NCBI GenBank assembly: GCA_002422685.1
Contig: DITC01000053.1
Coordinates: 769 to 34,942, forward strand
DNA: 34,174 nucleotides
Direction: 5' to 3'
DNA from: Thauera sp. UBA6194
GTDB lineage: Bacteria > Pseudomonadota > Gammaproteobacteria > Burkholderiales > Rhodocyclaceae
Shown here in pieces: positions 15,602 through 24,189 of this stretch. The stretch's first letter is position 1. Each line of letters opens with the position of its first letter. A program made the translations under genes and the position numbers. The notes below the pieces were generated by a model. It was not told the DNA's origin. It searched no databases and was given only the letters and a program-made list of their open reading frames with translations.

Positions 15602-17020
15602 TCAGCGCTCGCGCTGTCCCACGACGCGCGTGTCCAGACTGCCTTGCGCCAGTTGCACGCTGATTGCAGCGCCTGCCGGCACGTCGGCGGCGTTGCGCAG
15701 GACCTGCCCCTCGGCATCGCGGGCGATCGCGTAGCCGCGCGCGAGCACGGCCCCGGGGGCCAGATGCTCGAGGTGCGCCGAGAGCGTGCTCAGGCGCGTG
15801 CGGCGTTCGCTCAGCAGGCTGGCTCCGACGCGTTGCAGGCGGTGTGCCAGCGTGTCGAGTCGGACCTGCTCGCGCGCGGGTCTGGGCGCGGCGGCGGCGA
15901 GGCGCAACTGCGCCTGGGTGCTGCGCTGCGCGGCGCGTTCGAGCTGCCGCTCCATGGCCTGGCGCAGGCGCTGGGCCTGGCGCTGGAGGTCGCTGTGCGC
16001 CTGGCGCAGGCGCTCGCGCGGATGCACGAGGCGCAAGCCGGCGCGATCGACGCGCTGGGCCAGGCTTTCGAGGCGCCGTTCGAGCGCGCGCTGCAGGCGT
16101 GGCGCGAGCATATCCAATTCACTGCGCGCAGCATGCCAGCCGGCGCTGACGAGCTCGGCCGCGCCCGTCGGCGTGGGCGCGCGCAGGTCGGCGGCGAAGT
16201 CTGCGATGGTGAAGTCGGTCTCGTGGCCGACGCCGCACACCAGCGGCAGCGGGCAGGCGCGCACGGCACGCGCGAGCGCTTCGTCGTTGAACGACCATAG
16301 GTCTTCAATGCTGCCTCCGCCACGGACGAGCAGCAGCACGTCCACCCCGTCCCGGGCGGCGCGTTGCCCCGCGAGCTGCACGGCGCCGAGCAGGCGGCTG
16401 GTGGCGTCCGCGCCCTGAACCGGGGCGGGGTAGAGCACCACCGGCAGGTGTGGGGCGCGCCGGCGCAGGGTGACCAGCACGTCGCGCAGCGCGGCGGCCT
16501 GCGGCGAGGTGACGATGCCCACCGCACGGGGAAAGCGCGGCAGCGGTCGGCGGTGGGCGGGGTCGAACAGGCCTTCGGCGGCGAGCTTTGCCTTGAGGCG
16601 GTTGAAGGCCTCGAACAGGCTGCCGATGCCGGCGGGGCGCAGGGCCTCGACGTTGAGCTGATAGTCGCCGCGCGCTTCGTAGAGCGTGACCAGCGCGCGC
16701 GCTTCGACGCGCATGCCGTTCTCGGGGCGAAAGGGCAGAAGCTGTGCGCGGTTTCGCCACATCGCGCAGCGCACCTGAGCGTTGGCGTCCTTGAGCGTGA
16801 AGTAAACGTGGCCTGAGGCGGCGCGGGTGAGGTTGGAGATTTCGCCGCCCACCCAGAGCAAGGGCAGCGCCGACTCGAGCGCTTCGCGCGCCATGCGGTT
16901 GAGTGCGGAGACGCCAAGTACCGGTGCGGACTGAAATCCCTGCTCGGGCGCAGCTGCGGATTCGGGCGCGTAGCCGGCGCCCGCGTGGGCGCCCGGATGC
17001 GGGGACGGGTTGGGAAACAT
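15602..17020 (-). CDS. xseA: Exodeoxyribonuclease VII large subunit
   Basis: 472 residues (E. coli 456). XseA with XseB degrades single-stranded DNA from both ends. An N-terminal OB fold (about 35-135, VLGVSALNRMAREALES, LWVGGEISNL, GHVYFTLKD) is followed by the catalytic domain (VGIVTSPQAAALRDVL, RGGGSIEDLWSFNDE, GVGHETDFTIADFAADLRAPTPTGAAEL). A long charged coiled-coil region and the C-terminal LARGYAI come last. The ATG at 17020 has no Shine-Dalgarno sequence. TACAAT sits 6 nt before it, so a leaderless transcript is possible. The first 33 residues are Pro/Ala/Gly-rich and not conserved. Confidence 0.95.
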   Translation of the reverse strand: MFPNPSPHPGAHAGAGYAPESAAAPEQGFQSAPVLGVSALNRMAREALESALPLLWVGGEISNLTRAASGHVYFTLKDANAQVRCAMWRNRAQLLPFRPENGMRVEARALVTLYEARGDYQLNVEALRPAGIGSLFEAFNRLKAKLAAEGLFDPAHRRPLPRFPRAVGIVTSPQAAALRDVLVTLRRRAPHLPVVLYPAPVQGADATSRLLGAVQLAGQRAARDGVDVLLLVRGGGSIEDLWSFNDEALARAVRACPLPLVCGVGHETDFTIADFAADLRAPTPTGAAELVSAGWHAARSELDMLAPRLQRALERRLESLAQRVDRAGLRLVHPRERLRQAHSDLQRQAQRLRQAMERQLERAAQRSTQAQLRLAAAAPRPAREQVRLDTLAHRLQRVGASLLSERRTRLSTLSAHLEHLAPGAVLARGYAIARDAEGQVLRNAADVPAGAAISVQLAQGSLDTRVVGQRER

Positions 17021-17415
17021 GCGCGGATTGTAGCGGAATCCACAGCCTCTGGACGCTGTCAAGCCTCTTGTCGCAAGTCCTTGATCAATAAGGGGTGAGT
17101 TTTCAAGTATCTGATTTATATGGGGTTTATATGTTGCACAATTTTGCATCGGAGTGAGCCAAGGCCTGTGGCTACGGGCTTTGAAGGCAACATCCCGATT
17201 TTGCCCACAAACTTATCCACAGCTTCTGTGGATTGCTTGGCCCCGCGCCTGGCTGCCGGGCAGGCGCGCTCCGGGCGGGCACGCTCCGGCGCTCCGGCCG
17301 GGCTCGAATTCCGCTGCCATGCGTGCAGCAGTTCCGCTCTGCGCGCCTGCGCGGCTTGCGAGCGTCCGGGCTGGGGCGCTAGAGTCTCGGCTTTCCCCGC
17401 AAGAGGTCGCTGCGC
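17021..17415. other. 395-bp divergent region between xseA and exbB with DnaA-box-like sites
   Basis: No gene seen. The part from about 17080 to 17150 is AT-rich for this genome. A perfect DnaA box TTATCCACA is at 17213-17221. It is half of an inverted repeat, ATCCACAG (17215-17222) and CTGTGGAT (17226-17233). AATCCACAG recurs at about 17036 and TTGCCCACA just before the perfect box. On the minus strand TTGACA and TACAAT occur before xseA but 24 nt apart, so they are unlikely to form one promoter. No clear exbB promoter was found. Confidence 0.5.
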
Positions 17416-18024
17416 GTGTTCGCTATCATTCAGGCCGTTGGCTGGCCGATCTGGCCCCTGATACTGGCGTCGGTCATTGCGGTCGCGTTGATCATCGAGC
17501 GCTCGATCACCCTTCGGCGCGCGCGTATCGTGCCCCCCGGCCTGCTCGACAATGTCCTTGCCGATCTGCGTCAGGGGGGCGTGTCGACGCAGATGATCGA
17601 GCGGGTGGCGGGCCATTCGCCGCTCGGTCGCGTGCTCGCCGCCGGTCTGCGCAATGTGAACAGCCCGCGCGAGGTGATGAAGGAGTCGATCGAGGAGACC
17701 GGCCGCGCCGTGGTCCACGAGCTCGAGCGCTTCCTCACCACGCTCGGCACCATCGCGGCGATCAGCCCGCTGATGGGACTGCTCGGCACCATCATCGGCA
17801 TGATCGACATCTTCGCCTCGCAGGGCGTGAGCGGCGCCAATCCGGCACAGCTCGCGCAGGGCATCTCGATCGCGCTGTATACGACCGGCCTGGGCCTGAT
17901 CATCGCGATTCCGGCGATGATCTTCTGGCGCCACTTTCGCGCACTCATCGACAGCTTCGTGATCGACATGGAACAGCAGGCGGTCAAGCTGGTCGAGGTC
18001 GCCCACGGCGAACGGCGTGCCTGA
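17416..18024 (+). CDS. exbB: ExbB/TolQ-type proton channel protein
   Basis: 202 residues from a GTG start (AGAGGT upstream). MotA/TolQ/ExbB family inner-membrane protein with three membrane segments: about 7-27, about 110-135 (TLGTIAAISPLMGLLGTIIGMIDIF) and about 155-180 (ALYTTGLGLIIAIPAMIFW). With ExbD it uses the proton gradient to energise outer-membrane transport through TonB or a similar partner. No tonB or receptor gene is near. The association with lpxK-kdsB instead is a common betaproteobacterial arrangement, so the pair may serve an envelope function. Confidence 0.92.
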   Translation: MFAIIQAVGWPIWPLILASVIAVALIIERSITLRRARIVPPGLLDNVLADLRQGGVSTQMIERVAGHSPLGRVLAAGLRNVNSPREVMKESIEETGRAVVHELERFLTTLGTIAAISPLMGLLGTIIGMIDIFASQGVSGANPAQLAQGISIALYTTGLGLIIAIPAMIFWRHFRALIDSFVIDMEQQAVKLVEVAHGERRA

Positions 18025-18036
18025 GGGGGCGCAGCA

Positions 18037-18462
18037 ATGAACTTTCGCCGCGGCAATCGCAACGAGGAGCCGGAGATCAACATGATCCCGCTCATCGACG
18101 TGGTGCTGGTGATCATCATCTTCCTCATGCTGACGACGACCTTCTCGAAGGTTTCGGGGCTGGAGATCAACCTGCCCACGGCCGCCTCCGAGGGCGAGGA
18201 GGCGGTCTCCGAGGAGATCGTCGTCGCGGTCACCGCTGCGGGCGAGGTGCTGGTCAATCGTCAGCCCGTCGCCGAGCGCAGCATCGAGGCGATCGCGGCC
18301 GCGCTCGGCAAGGCAGCACCGGGCGAGTCGGTGCAGCCGCCGGTGGTCGTGATCAACGCCGACGCCAAGGCGACGCACCAGAGCGTGGTCGATGTGATGC
18401 AGGCTGCGCAGCGCGCCGGTCTGCCTCACATCACCTTCGCCACCCAGGCCCCGGCGCAGTGA
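18037..18462 (+). CDS. exbD: ExbD/TolR-type proton channel partner
   Basis: 141 residues: a short cytoplasmic N-terminus, one membrane helix (about 16-36, MIPLIDVVLVIIIFLMLTTT) with the essential Asp21 (E. coli ExbD D25), and a periplasmic domain ending in VVDVMQAAQRAGLPHITFAT, typical of ExbD. It starts 12 nt after exbB and forms the stator complex with it. lpxK follows 31 nt later in the same direction. Confidence 0.93.
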   Translation: MNFRRGNRNEEPEINMIPLIDVVLVIIIFLMLTTTFSKVSGLEINLPTAASEGEEAVSEEIVVAVTAAGEVLVNRQPVAERSIEAIAAALGKAAPGESVQPPVVVINADAKATHQSVVDVMQAAQRAGLPHITFATQAPAQ

Positions 18463-18493
18463 CGCGCGCTCGGCTCGCGTCCGCTCTCTGAGC

Positions 18494-19501
18494 ATGGCGG
18501 CCCAGGCTCCGGCGTTCTGGCAACGGCGCGGGCCGCTTGCGCACATCCTTCGTCCCTTGTCCTGCCTGTTCGGCGCGCTCGCCGCGCGGCGGCGGGCCGC
18601 GACTCGGCCCGAGCGCCTGCCCGTGCCGGTGATCGTCGTCGGCAATATCGCCGTCGGCGGCAGCGGCAAGACCCCGGTGGTCGACTGGCTCGCCGGCGTG
18701 TTGCGCGCGGCTGGTCATCGGCCCGGGATCGTCAGCCGCGGCCATGGCGGGCGGATCAGCGCCGATGGTGCGGTGGCGCTCGTGCCGGCGACGGGCGATC
18801 CGGCGCTGTACGGCGACGAGCCGGTGCTGCTCGCGCGCCTGACCGGCTGTGCGCTGGCGATCGGGCGCGACCGGCCCGCGGCCGCGCGCGCACTGCTGCG
18901 CCTGCACCCCGAGTGCGATGTGCTCATCGCCGACGACGGTATGCAGCACTACCGGCTGGCGCGCGACATCGAGGTCGCGGTGGTGGACGAGGTCACGCTC
19001 GGCAACCGGCTGCAGCTGCCGGCGGGGCCGCTGCGCGAACCGCTCGCGCGCCTCGCCGAGGTCGACCTGATCCTGGCTCATGGGCCGCTCTCGCCCGGCG
19101 TGCGCGCGGCCTGCGGTGACGTACCCGTGTTCTCGATGCAACTGCTGGGCGGGGCGCTGCGTGCCGTGGCCGACCCCGCGCGCACCCGGCCAGTGGCCGA
19201 ACTGCGCGGGCGCCTTGTGCACGCGGTGGCGGGCATCGGCCGTCCGCAGCGCTTCTTCGACCAGCTCGCGGGCGAGGGGATGGAGGTCGTGCCGCACCCT
19301 TTTCCCGATCACCACCGCTTCGTCGCCACCGATCTTGTTTTCGATGACGCGCTTCCAGTCCTGATGACGGCCAAGGATGCGGTAAAATGCGCGGCTTTCG
19401 CGCCCGCGGATTGCTGGGAGTATCCGGTGCGGGCGCAGATCGGTTCCGGCGCCGCCGAACGCATCCTGGAGAAACTCGAAGATGGACGCACGACTGCTTG
19501 A
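18494..19501 (+). CDS. lpxK: Tetraacyldisaccharide 4'-kinase LpxK
   Basis: 335 residues. LpxK phosphorylates the 4' position of the lipid A disaccharide at the inner membrane. The membrane-associated N-terminus is followed by the P-loop VGNIAVGGSGKTP (Walker A about 54-61), then SRGHGG, GDEPVLLA and the DDGMQHYRLARDIEV block characteristic of LpxK. The last 20 nt overlap the start of the Trm112-like gene, so the two are coupled. Confidence 0.96.
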   Translation: MAAQAPAFWQRRGPLAHILRPLSCLFGALAARRRAATRPERLPVPVIVVGNIAVGGSGKTPVVDWLAGVLRAAGHRPGIVSRGHGGRISADGAVALVPATGDPALYGDEPVLLARLTGCALAIGRDRPAAARALLRLHPECDVLIADDGMQHYRLARDIEVAVVDEVTLGNRLQLPAGPLREPLARLAEVDLILAHGPLSPGVRAACGDVPVFSMQLLGGALRAVADPARTRPVAELRGRLVHAVAGIGRPQRFFDQLAGEGMEVVPHPFPDHHRFVATDLVFDDALPVLMTAKDAVKCAAFAPADCWEYPVRAQIGSGAAERILEKLEDGRTTA

Positions 19502-19673
19502 AATCCTCGTCTGCCCGCTGTGCAAGGGGCCGCTCGATTACCTGAAGGACAAGCAGGAGCTGGTGTGCAAGGCCGACCGCCTTGCCTATCCGATCCGCGA
19601 CGGCATCCCCGTGATGCTCGACGAAGAAGCGCGCACCATGAGCGCCGAGGAAGTCGACGCGCTGCGCAAGTGA
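19482..19673 (+). CDS. ycaR: Trm112 / YcaR family small zinc-ribbon-like protein
   Basis: 63 residues, the normal size of the family (UPF0434). Residues 1-20 (MDARLLEILVCPLCKGPLDY) carry the CPxC motif and the PIRDGIPVML core follows. The biochemical role in bacteria is not settled; the eukaryotic relative Trm112 is an activator of methyltransferases. Its fixed place between lpxK and kdsB suggests a link to LPS synthesis. It overlaps lpxK by 20 nt. Confidence 0.93.
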   Translation: MDARLLEILVCPLCKGPLDYLKDKQELVCKADRLAYPIRDGIPVMLDEEARTMSAEEVDALRK

Positions 19674-19681
19674 GCGGCGCG

Positions 19682-20458
19682 ATGAGCGCCCCTGCGTTTC
19701 GCATCGTCATCCCGGCGCGCTACGCGTCGACCCGTTTGCCTGCAAAGCCGCTCGCCGACATCGGCGGCAAGCCGATGATCGTGCGCGTGCTCGAGCGCGT
19801 GCAGGGCGCCGGCGCGCTCGAGACCTGGGTCGCCACCGACCACGCCGAAGTGCACGCTGCGGTCGCGGCGGCCGGCGGGGCGGTGGTGATGACGCGCGCC
19901 GACCACCCGAGCGGCACCGACCGCCTCGCCGAGGTCGCCGCGCTGCGCGGCTGGGCCGACGACGACATCGTGGTCAATGTGCAGGGCGATGAGCCCTTGA
20001 TCGACCCGGCCATCGTCACCGCGGTGGCCGAGGTGCTGGCGCAGGACGCGGAGGCGGCGATCGCCACCGCCGCCCACGCCATCCACGACCCGGCCGAGGT
20101 GTTCAACCCCAACGTGGTCAAGGTGGTGTGCGACGCGGCCGGGCGTGCACAGTATTTCTCGCGCGCACCGATTCCGTGGGCGCGCGACGCCTGGGGGGCG
20201 GGCGAGCGCAGCCTGCCCGCAGGCCTGCCGGTGCTGCGCCACGTCGGCCTGTATGCCTACCGCGTCGGCTTCCTGCGTCGTTATGCGGATCTTGCGCCCT
20301 CGCCGCTGGAGCACTGGGAGGCGCTCGAGCAACTGCGTGCGCTGTGGCACGGCTATCGCATCCGCGTGCTCGAGCTCGCCCAGGCCCCGGCCGCCGGGGT
20401 CGACACGCAGGAAGACCTGGAGCGCGTGCGCGCGCTGTTCGCCGCCGGAGGGGTTTGA
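19682..20458 (+). CDS. kdsB: CMP-KDO synthetase (3-deoxy-manno-octulosonate cytidylyltransferase)
   Basis: 258 residues (E. coli 248). KdsB activates KDO with CTP for transfer to lipid A. N-terminal FRIVIPARYASTRLPAKPL is the nucleotidyltransferase signature. TRADHPSGTDRLAE, VVNVQGDEPLI and RHVGLYAYR are further KdsB blocks. The ATG is 8 nt after the ycaR stop; longer open frames upstream only retrace ycaR. With lpxK it gives an LPS core assembly cluster. Confidence 0.97.
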   Translation: MSAPAFRIVIPARYASTRLPAKPLADIGGKPMIVRVLERVQGAGALETWVATDHAEVHAAVAAAGGAVVMTRADHPSGTDRLAEVAALRGWADDDIVVNVQGDEPLIDPAIVTAVAEVLAQDAEAAIATAAHAIHDPAEVFNPNVVKVVCDAAGRAQYFSRAPIPWARDAWGAGERSLPAGLPVLRHVGLYAYRVGFLRRYADLAPSPLEHWEALEQLRALWHGYRIRVLELAQAPAAGVDTQEDLERVRALFAAGGV

Positions 20459-20546
20459 CCACTCCGCCGCGCGTCGGTTAAGTTTCGGCTGTTTATTCAA
20501 TAAGGAAACGGCCATGCTCGATGGCCGGCCATTCACGGGAGGGAGT

Positions 20547-21200
20547 ATGCGACTGATTCTTTTGGGACCGCCGGGCGCCGGCAAGGGTACGCAAGCCAAC
20601 TTCATCAAGGAGAAGTTCGGCATTCCGCAGATCTCCACCGGCGACATGCTGCGCGCCGCGGTGAAGGCGGGCACCCCGCTGGGCCTCGAGGCCAAGAAGG
20701 TCATGGATGCTGGCGGCCTCGTGTCCGACGACATCATCATCGGCCTGGTCAAGGACCGCCTGCAGCAGGACGACTGCAAGTCGGGCTACATGTTCGACGG
20801 CTTCCCGCGCACCATCCCGCAGGCCGACGCGATGAAGGACGCCGGCGTGCCGATCGACTTCGTGCTCGAGATCGACGTCCCGGACGCCGAGATCATCGAA
20901 CGCATGAGCGGCCGCCGCGCCCACCTGGCTTCGGGGCGCACCTACCACGTCAAGTACAACCCGCCCAAGGTCGAGGGCAAGGACGACGTCACCGGCGAAG
21001 ACCTGGTGCAGCGCGACGACGACAAGGAAGAGACCGTCAAGAAGCGCCTCGACGTCTACCACTCGCAGACCAAGCCGCTGGTCGAGTACTACAGCACTTG
21101 GGCGGCTTCGGGCGACGCCAAGGCGCCCAAGGTGCGCAAGATCTCCGGCCTCGGCGCGGTGGATGCGATCACCGCGAACGCCTTTGCAGCGCTGAAGTAA
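20547..21200 (+). CDS. adk: Adenylate kinase
   Basis: 217 residues (E. coli 214). It interconverts ATP, AMP and ADP. P-loop GPPGAGKGTQ (residues 8-17), AMP-binding STGDMLRAAV, FDGFPRT, and a long LID (about 122-160) without zinc cysteines. The ATG at 20547 is preferred because GGGAGGGAG lies directly upstream and the family N-terminus MRLILLGPPG begins there. A second in-frame ATG at 20514, with its own AAGGA, would add 11 residues. A strong terminator follows. Confidence 0.97.
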   Translation: MRLILLGPPGAGKGTQANFIKEKFGIPQISTGDMLRAAVKAGTPLGLEAKKVMDAGGLVSDDIIIGLVKDRLQQDDCKSGYMFDGFPRTIPQADAMKDAGVPIDFVLEIDVPDAEIIERMSGRRAHLASGRTYHVKYNPPKVEGKDDVTGEDLVQRDDDKEETVKKRLDVYHSQTKPLVEYYSTWAASGDAKAPKVRKISGLGAVDAITANAFAALK

Positions 21201-21249
21201 GCAGCAAGACTACGACCCCGGGCGTTTTGCACGCTCCGGGGCGCGACGG

Positions 21250-21288
21250 CGCGGCCGCTCCCCCGAACAGGAGCGGCCGCGTTTTTTT
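21250..21288 (+). terminator. Strong Rho-independent terminator after adk
   Basis: CGCGGCCGCTCC (21250-21261) pairs with GGAGCGGCCGCG (21270-21281) over an 8-nt loop, a 12-bp stem, followed by TTTTTTT (21282-21288). It ends the exbB-to-adk transcription unit. Confidence 0.9.
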
Positions 21289-21295
21289 GGGCGAC

Positions 21296-21324
21296 TTGCA
21301 TGCCGAGAGGGGCGAACATATCGG
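21296..21324 (+). promoter_or_regulatory. Weak promoter candidate for the phosphofructokinase gene
   Basis: TTGCAT (21296-21301), 17-nt spacer, TATCGG (21319-21324), directly after the adk terminator. Each hexamer matches only three of six consensus positions, so the main support is position. It would give a leader of about 114 nt, in which no known RNA motif was recognised. Confidence 0.25.
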
Positions 21325-21444
21325 CCGCCTCGGCGCCATTGCCCGGTGACGCGCGCATGCGGCGCGCCCGCCATCGACCTTACGCTTCAGGCTCGCTGCG
21401 CATTGCGCGCCGCGTGCTCGAGCCCAGTGCAGGAAAAGCCGTCC

Positions 21445-22701
21445 ATGACCTACGACACGCTCCTTTATGCGCACTCCGGTGGCGTGACCGCCGTGATCAA
21501 CGCCACCGCAGCCGCGGTGATCGACGCAGCGCGCCGACAAGGCGGGCGAGTGGGCAGGGTTCTTGCGGCGCATCGGGGTATCGGCGGCGTGTTGCGCGAA
21601 GATCTGATCGATACCGCTGCCCTCGATACGGCCGCCCTGGAACGGCTGGCGCGCACGCCGGGAGGGGCCTTCGGCTCGTGCCGCTTCGACCTGCCGCGTG
21701 ACGATGGCGGCGTGGTGATGGACCGCCTGTTCGCGGTGTTCGATGCGCATCGCGTCGGCTGGCTGCTCTACAACGGCGGCAACGGTTCGATGGACGCGGT
21801 CGCCCGCCTGCAGGCCGAGGCGCGCCGGCGTGGCCATCCGCTCGTCTGTGTCGGCGTGCCCAAGACAGTGGACAACGACATCGTCGGCACCGACTGCTGC
21901 CCGGGCTTCGGCTCGGCGGCGAAGTACGTCGCCACCTCGATGCTGGAGGCCGGGCTGGATATCGCATCCATGGTGGGCGCGAAGGGTAGCGTGTTCGTGA
22001 TGGAGGTCATGGGGCGAAACACCGGCTGGCTGGCCGCAGCCACCGCGCTCGCCGCAGGCGGCGACCCCGATCGCGCACCGCACATCGTGCTGGTGCCCGA
22101 GGCGAGTTTCGACGAGGCTGCGTTTCTGGCCCGGGTGCAGGCGGTCACCGAGCGCCTGGGTCATTGCACGGTGACGGTGTCCGAGGGTATTCGTGGCGCC
22201 GACGGAGGGCCGCTGATGGAGAAGTCGCGCGATGCGCGCGGTTACGTCCAGCTCGGTGGTGCGGGCCTGGCCGTGGCGCGCCTGATCCACGAGCGCCTGG
22301 GCTACAAGTTCCACTGGGCCATCCCCGACTACATGCAGCGCTCGGCGGGGCACTGGCTGTCCGCGACCGACCGCGAGCAGGCGCAGGCGGTGGGGCTTGC
22401 GGCGGTCGATTACGCACTCGCCGGGCAGGGCGGCATGATGCCGGGGATCCGGCGCCTGCAGGCCGAGCCGTACGCGTGGGAGATCGAGGCGGTGGACACG
22501 GCCCTGATCGCAAACCTGGAGCGCAAGCTGCCTTCCGAATTCATTGCGGCTGATGGCCTGCATGTCACGGCTGCAGCCTGTGAGTACATTCGTCCGCTGA
22601 TCATGGGTGAGGTCACGCAGTCGGTGCGCGCGGGCTTGCCGGACTATCGCCCCTGTGGCTGGGCGAAGGTGGCGGTGCGCCTGCCGCCATGGGCGGGCTG
22701 A
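21445..22701 (+). CDS. 6-phosphofructokinase, PPi-type family
   Basis: 418 residues. PFKA-family enzyme making fructose-1,6-bisphosphate from fructose-6-phosphate. Seen: LLYAHSGGVTAVINA at the start, GGNGSMD at 111-117, PKTVDND at 139-145 and MGRNTGW at 189-195. Lys140 in PKTVDND marks the pyrophosphate-dependent branch (ATP enzymes have PGTIDND). The donor-site position that is Asp in PPi enzymes (GGDD, or GGND in related clades) is Gly114 here, as in ATP enzymes. The phosphoryl donor is therefore uncertain. Start chosen by AGGAAA upstream and the conserved N-terminus. A transporter gene follows after 94 nt. Confidence 0.9.
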   Translation: MTYDTLLYAHSGGVTAVINATAAAVIDAARRQGGRVGRVLAAHRGIGGVLREDLIDTAALDTAALERLARTPGGAFGSCRFDLPRDDGGVVMDRLFAVFDAHRVGWLLYNGGNGSMDAVARLQAEARRRGHPLVCVGVPKTVDNDIVGTDCCPGFGSAAKYVATSMLEAGLDIASMVGAKGSVFVMEVMGRNTGWLAAATALAAGGDPDRAPHIVLVPEASFDEAAFLARVQAVTERLGHCTVTVSEGIRGADGGPLMEKSRDARGYVQLGGAGLAVARLIHERLGYKFHWAIPDYMQRSAGHWLSATDREQAQAVGLAAVDYALAGQGGMMPGIRRLQAEPYAWEIEAVDTALIANLERKLPSEFIAADGLHVTAAACEYIRPLIMGEVTQSVRAGLPDYRPCGWAKVAVRLPPWAG

Positions 22702-22795
22702 GGGGCACAAGCAGGGCTGCCCCGGCACGCGCCGGGAACGTCGGGCGCCCTGCAGGGTCGGCTATCGTGTCACCCACTTCGACGGAGGCAGGATC

Positions 22796-24133
22796 GTGGG
22801 CCGTACGCTGAAGCTGATCTTCGCGCTGCTGCTCTACCTGGGCCTGCTCGCCGCGCTGCAGAGCTTGCCGGGGAAGAGCGGGGCGGGGATCGCGCTGCTG
22901 GTGACCGTTGCCTGGCTATGGATCACCGAGGCCCTGCATGTCAGCGTGACGGCCTTGCTCGTGCCGCTGCTGGCGGCGCTTTCGGGGGTGCTCGCCTTCG
23001 ACGACGCGCTGCTGCAGTTCGCGGATCCGGTCATCTTTCTGTTCCTTGGCGGCTTTGCGCTTGCCGCAGGTCTCCAGCGCCAGGGGTTGGATCGCTGGAT
23101 TGCGGCGCATGTGATGCGCCGCGCAGGGGCGGACTTCGGCCGGGCGGTGCGCTGGCTGTTCTGGCTCACCGCGCTGCTGTCGATGTGGATCAGCAATACC
23201 GCCACCGCGGCGATGATGCTGCCGCTCGCGCTCGGCCTGCTGGCACCGCTGCCGCTGCAGGATGAGCGCCGGACCTGGATGTACGTCCTGCTGGGCGTGG
23301 CCTTCTCGGCCAACATCGGCGGCATCGGCACCCTGGTCGGCAGCCCGCCGAACGCGATCGCGGCGGCCAATGTGGGTCTGGGCTTCGCGCAATGGATGGC
23401 CTGGGGCCTGCCGCTGGTCGTGGTGTTGATGCCCTTGATGGAGCTCGGACTGCGTTGGGCGCTGAAGCCGCGCCTGCGCGCGCGCATTTCACCCCCGCCG
23501 CCGCCGCCGGCCTGGACGGAGCCGCAGCGCAGGATGATCGCGCTGTTCGGGGCTACCGTACTGCTGTGGATCCTCGGTGCGCCGCTTTCGAGCTGGCTGG
23601 GGCTGGAGCGCGGCTATGACGCGATGGTGGCGGTGCTCGCCCTGGTTCTGCTGCATGGGCTGCGCCTCGCCGAATGGAAGGACGTGGAGCGGAGTACCGA
23701 CTGGGGCGTGCTGTTGCTGTTCGGGGGCGGGCTCACCCTGAGCAAGGCGCTGGACGAAAGCGGCGCGGCGAACTGGCTGGCGGCCCAGCTTGGCGGGCCG
23801 CTTGCAGGGATGCCGGCGCTGCTGTGCCTGGCGCTGATGGTGCTGTTCGCCCTGCTGCTCACCGAGGTCACGAGCAACACCGCGAGCGCGGCGCTGCTGA
23901 TACCGCTTTTCCTGGGGCTGGCGCCGCAGGTCGATCAGGTTCCGCTCGCGGTGCTGGTTGCCGTGGGAACGTCCTGCGCATTCATGCTGCCGGTGGCGAC
24001 GCCGCCCAACGCGATCATCTTCGGCAGCGGCCATGTGCCGCAGCGGGTGATGATTGCCGGTGGCCTGCGTGTGACCGCGCTCATCTACCCGGCACTGGTC
24101 GTCGCTGCAGCCCTGGTGCTCGCGCTGTACTGA
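22796..24133 (+). CDS. SLC13/DASS-family sodium:anion symporter
   Basis: 445 residues from a GTG with GGAGG (22784-22788) 7 nt upstream; the frame is open further left but has no start with a comparable site. Hydrophobic throughout, with about 11-12 membrane segments. The two SNT motifs that bind sodium and substrate carboxylate in this family are at 133-135 (ISNTATAAM) and 360-362 (TSNTASAAL). Paired loops GSPPNAI (182-188) and ATPPNAIIFG (401-410) are present. The substrate is probably a di- or tricarboxylate or sulfate; sequence alone does not decide. It is convergent with the glucan synthase gene. Confidence 0.92.
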   Translation: MGRTLKLIFALLLYLGLLAALQSLPGKSGAGIALLVTVAWLWITEALHVSVTALLVPLLAALSGVLAFDDALLQFADPVIFLFLGGFALAAGLQRQGLDRWIAAHVMRRAGADFGRAVRWLFWLTALLSMWISNTATAAMMLPLALGLLAPLPLQDERRTWMYVLLGVAFSANIGGIGTLVGSPPNAIAAANVGLGFAQWMAWGLPLVVVLMPLMELGLRWALKPRLRARISPPPPPPAWTEPQRRMIALFGATVLLWILGAPLSSWLGLERGYDAMVAVLALVLLHGLRLAEWKDVERSTDWGVLLLFGGGLTLSKALDESGAANWLAAQLGGPLAGMPALLCLALMVLFALLLTEVTSNTASAALLIPLFLGLAPQVDQVPLAVLVAVGTSCAFMLPVATPPNAIIFGSGHVPQRVMIAGGLRVTALIYPALVVAAALVLALY

Positions 24134-24154
24134 AGCACCGGTAGCCGGCACGGC

Positions 24155-24181
24155 CGGCGGTGACGCGCTCGTGCACCGCCG
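24155..24181. repeat. Hairpin between convergent genes
   Basis: CGGCGGTG (24155-24162) and CACCGCCG (24174-24181) are exact complements with an 11-nt loop in the 56-nt gap between the SLC13 gene and the convergent glucan synthase gene. No T-run follows on either strand; it may act as a weak shared terminator. Confidence 0.4.
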
Positions 24182-24189
24182 TGCGTTCC

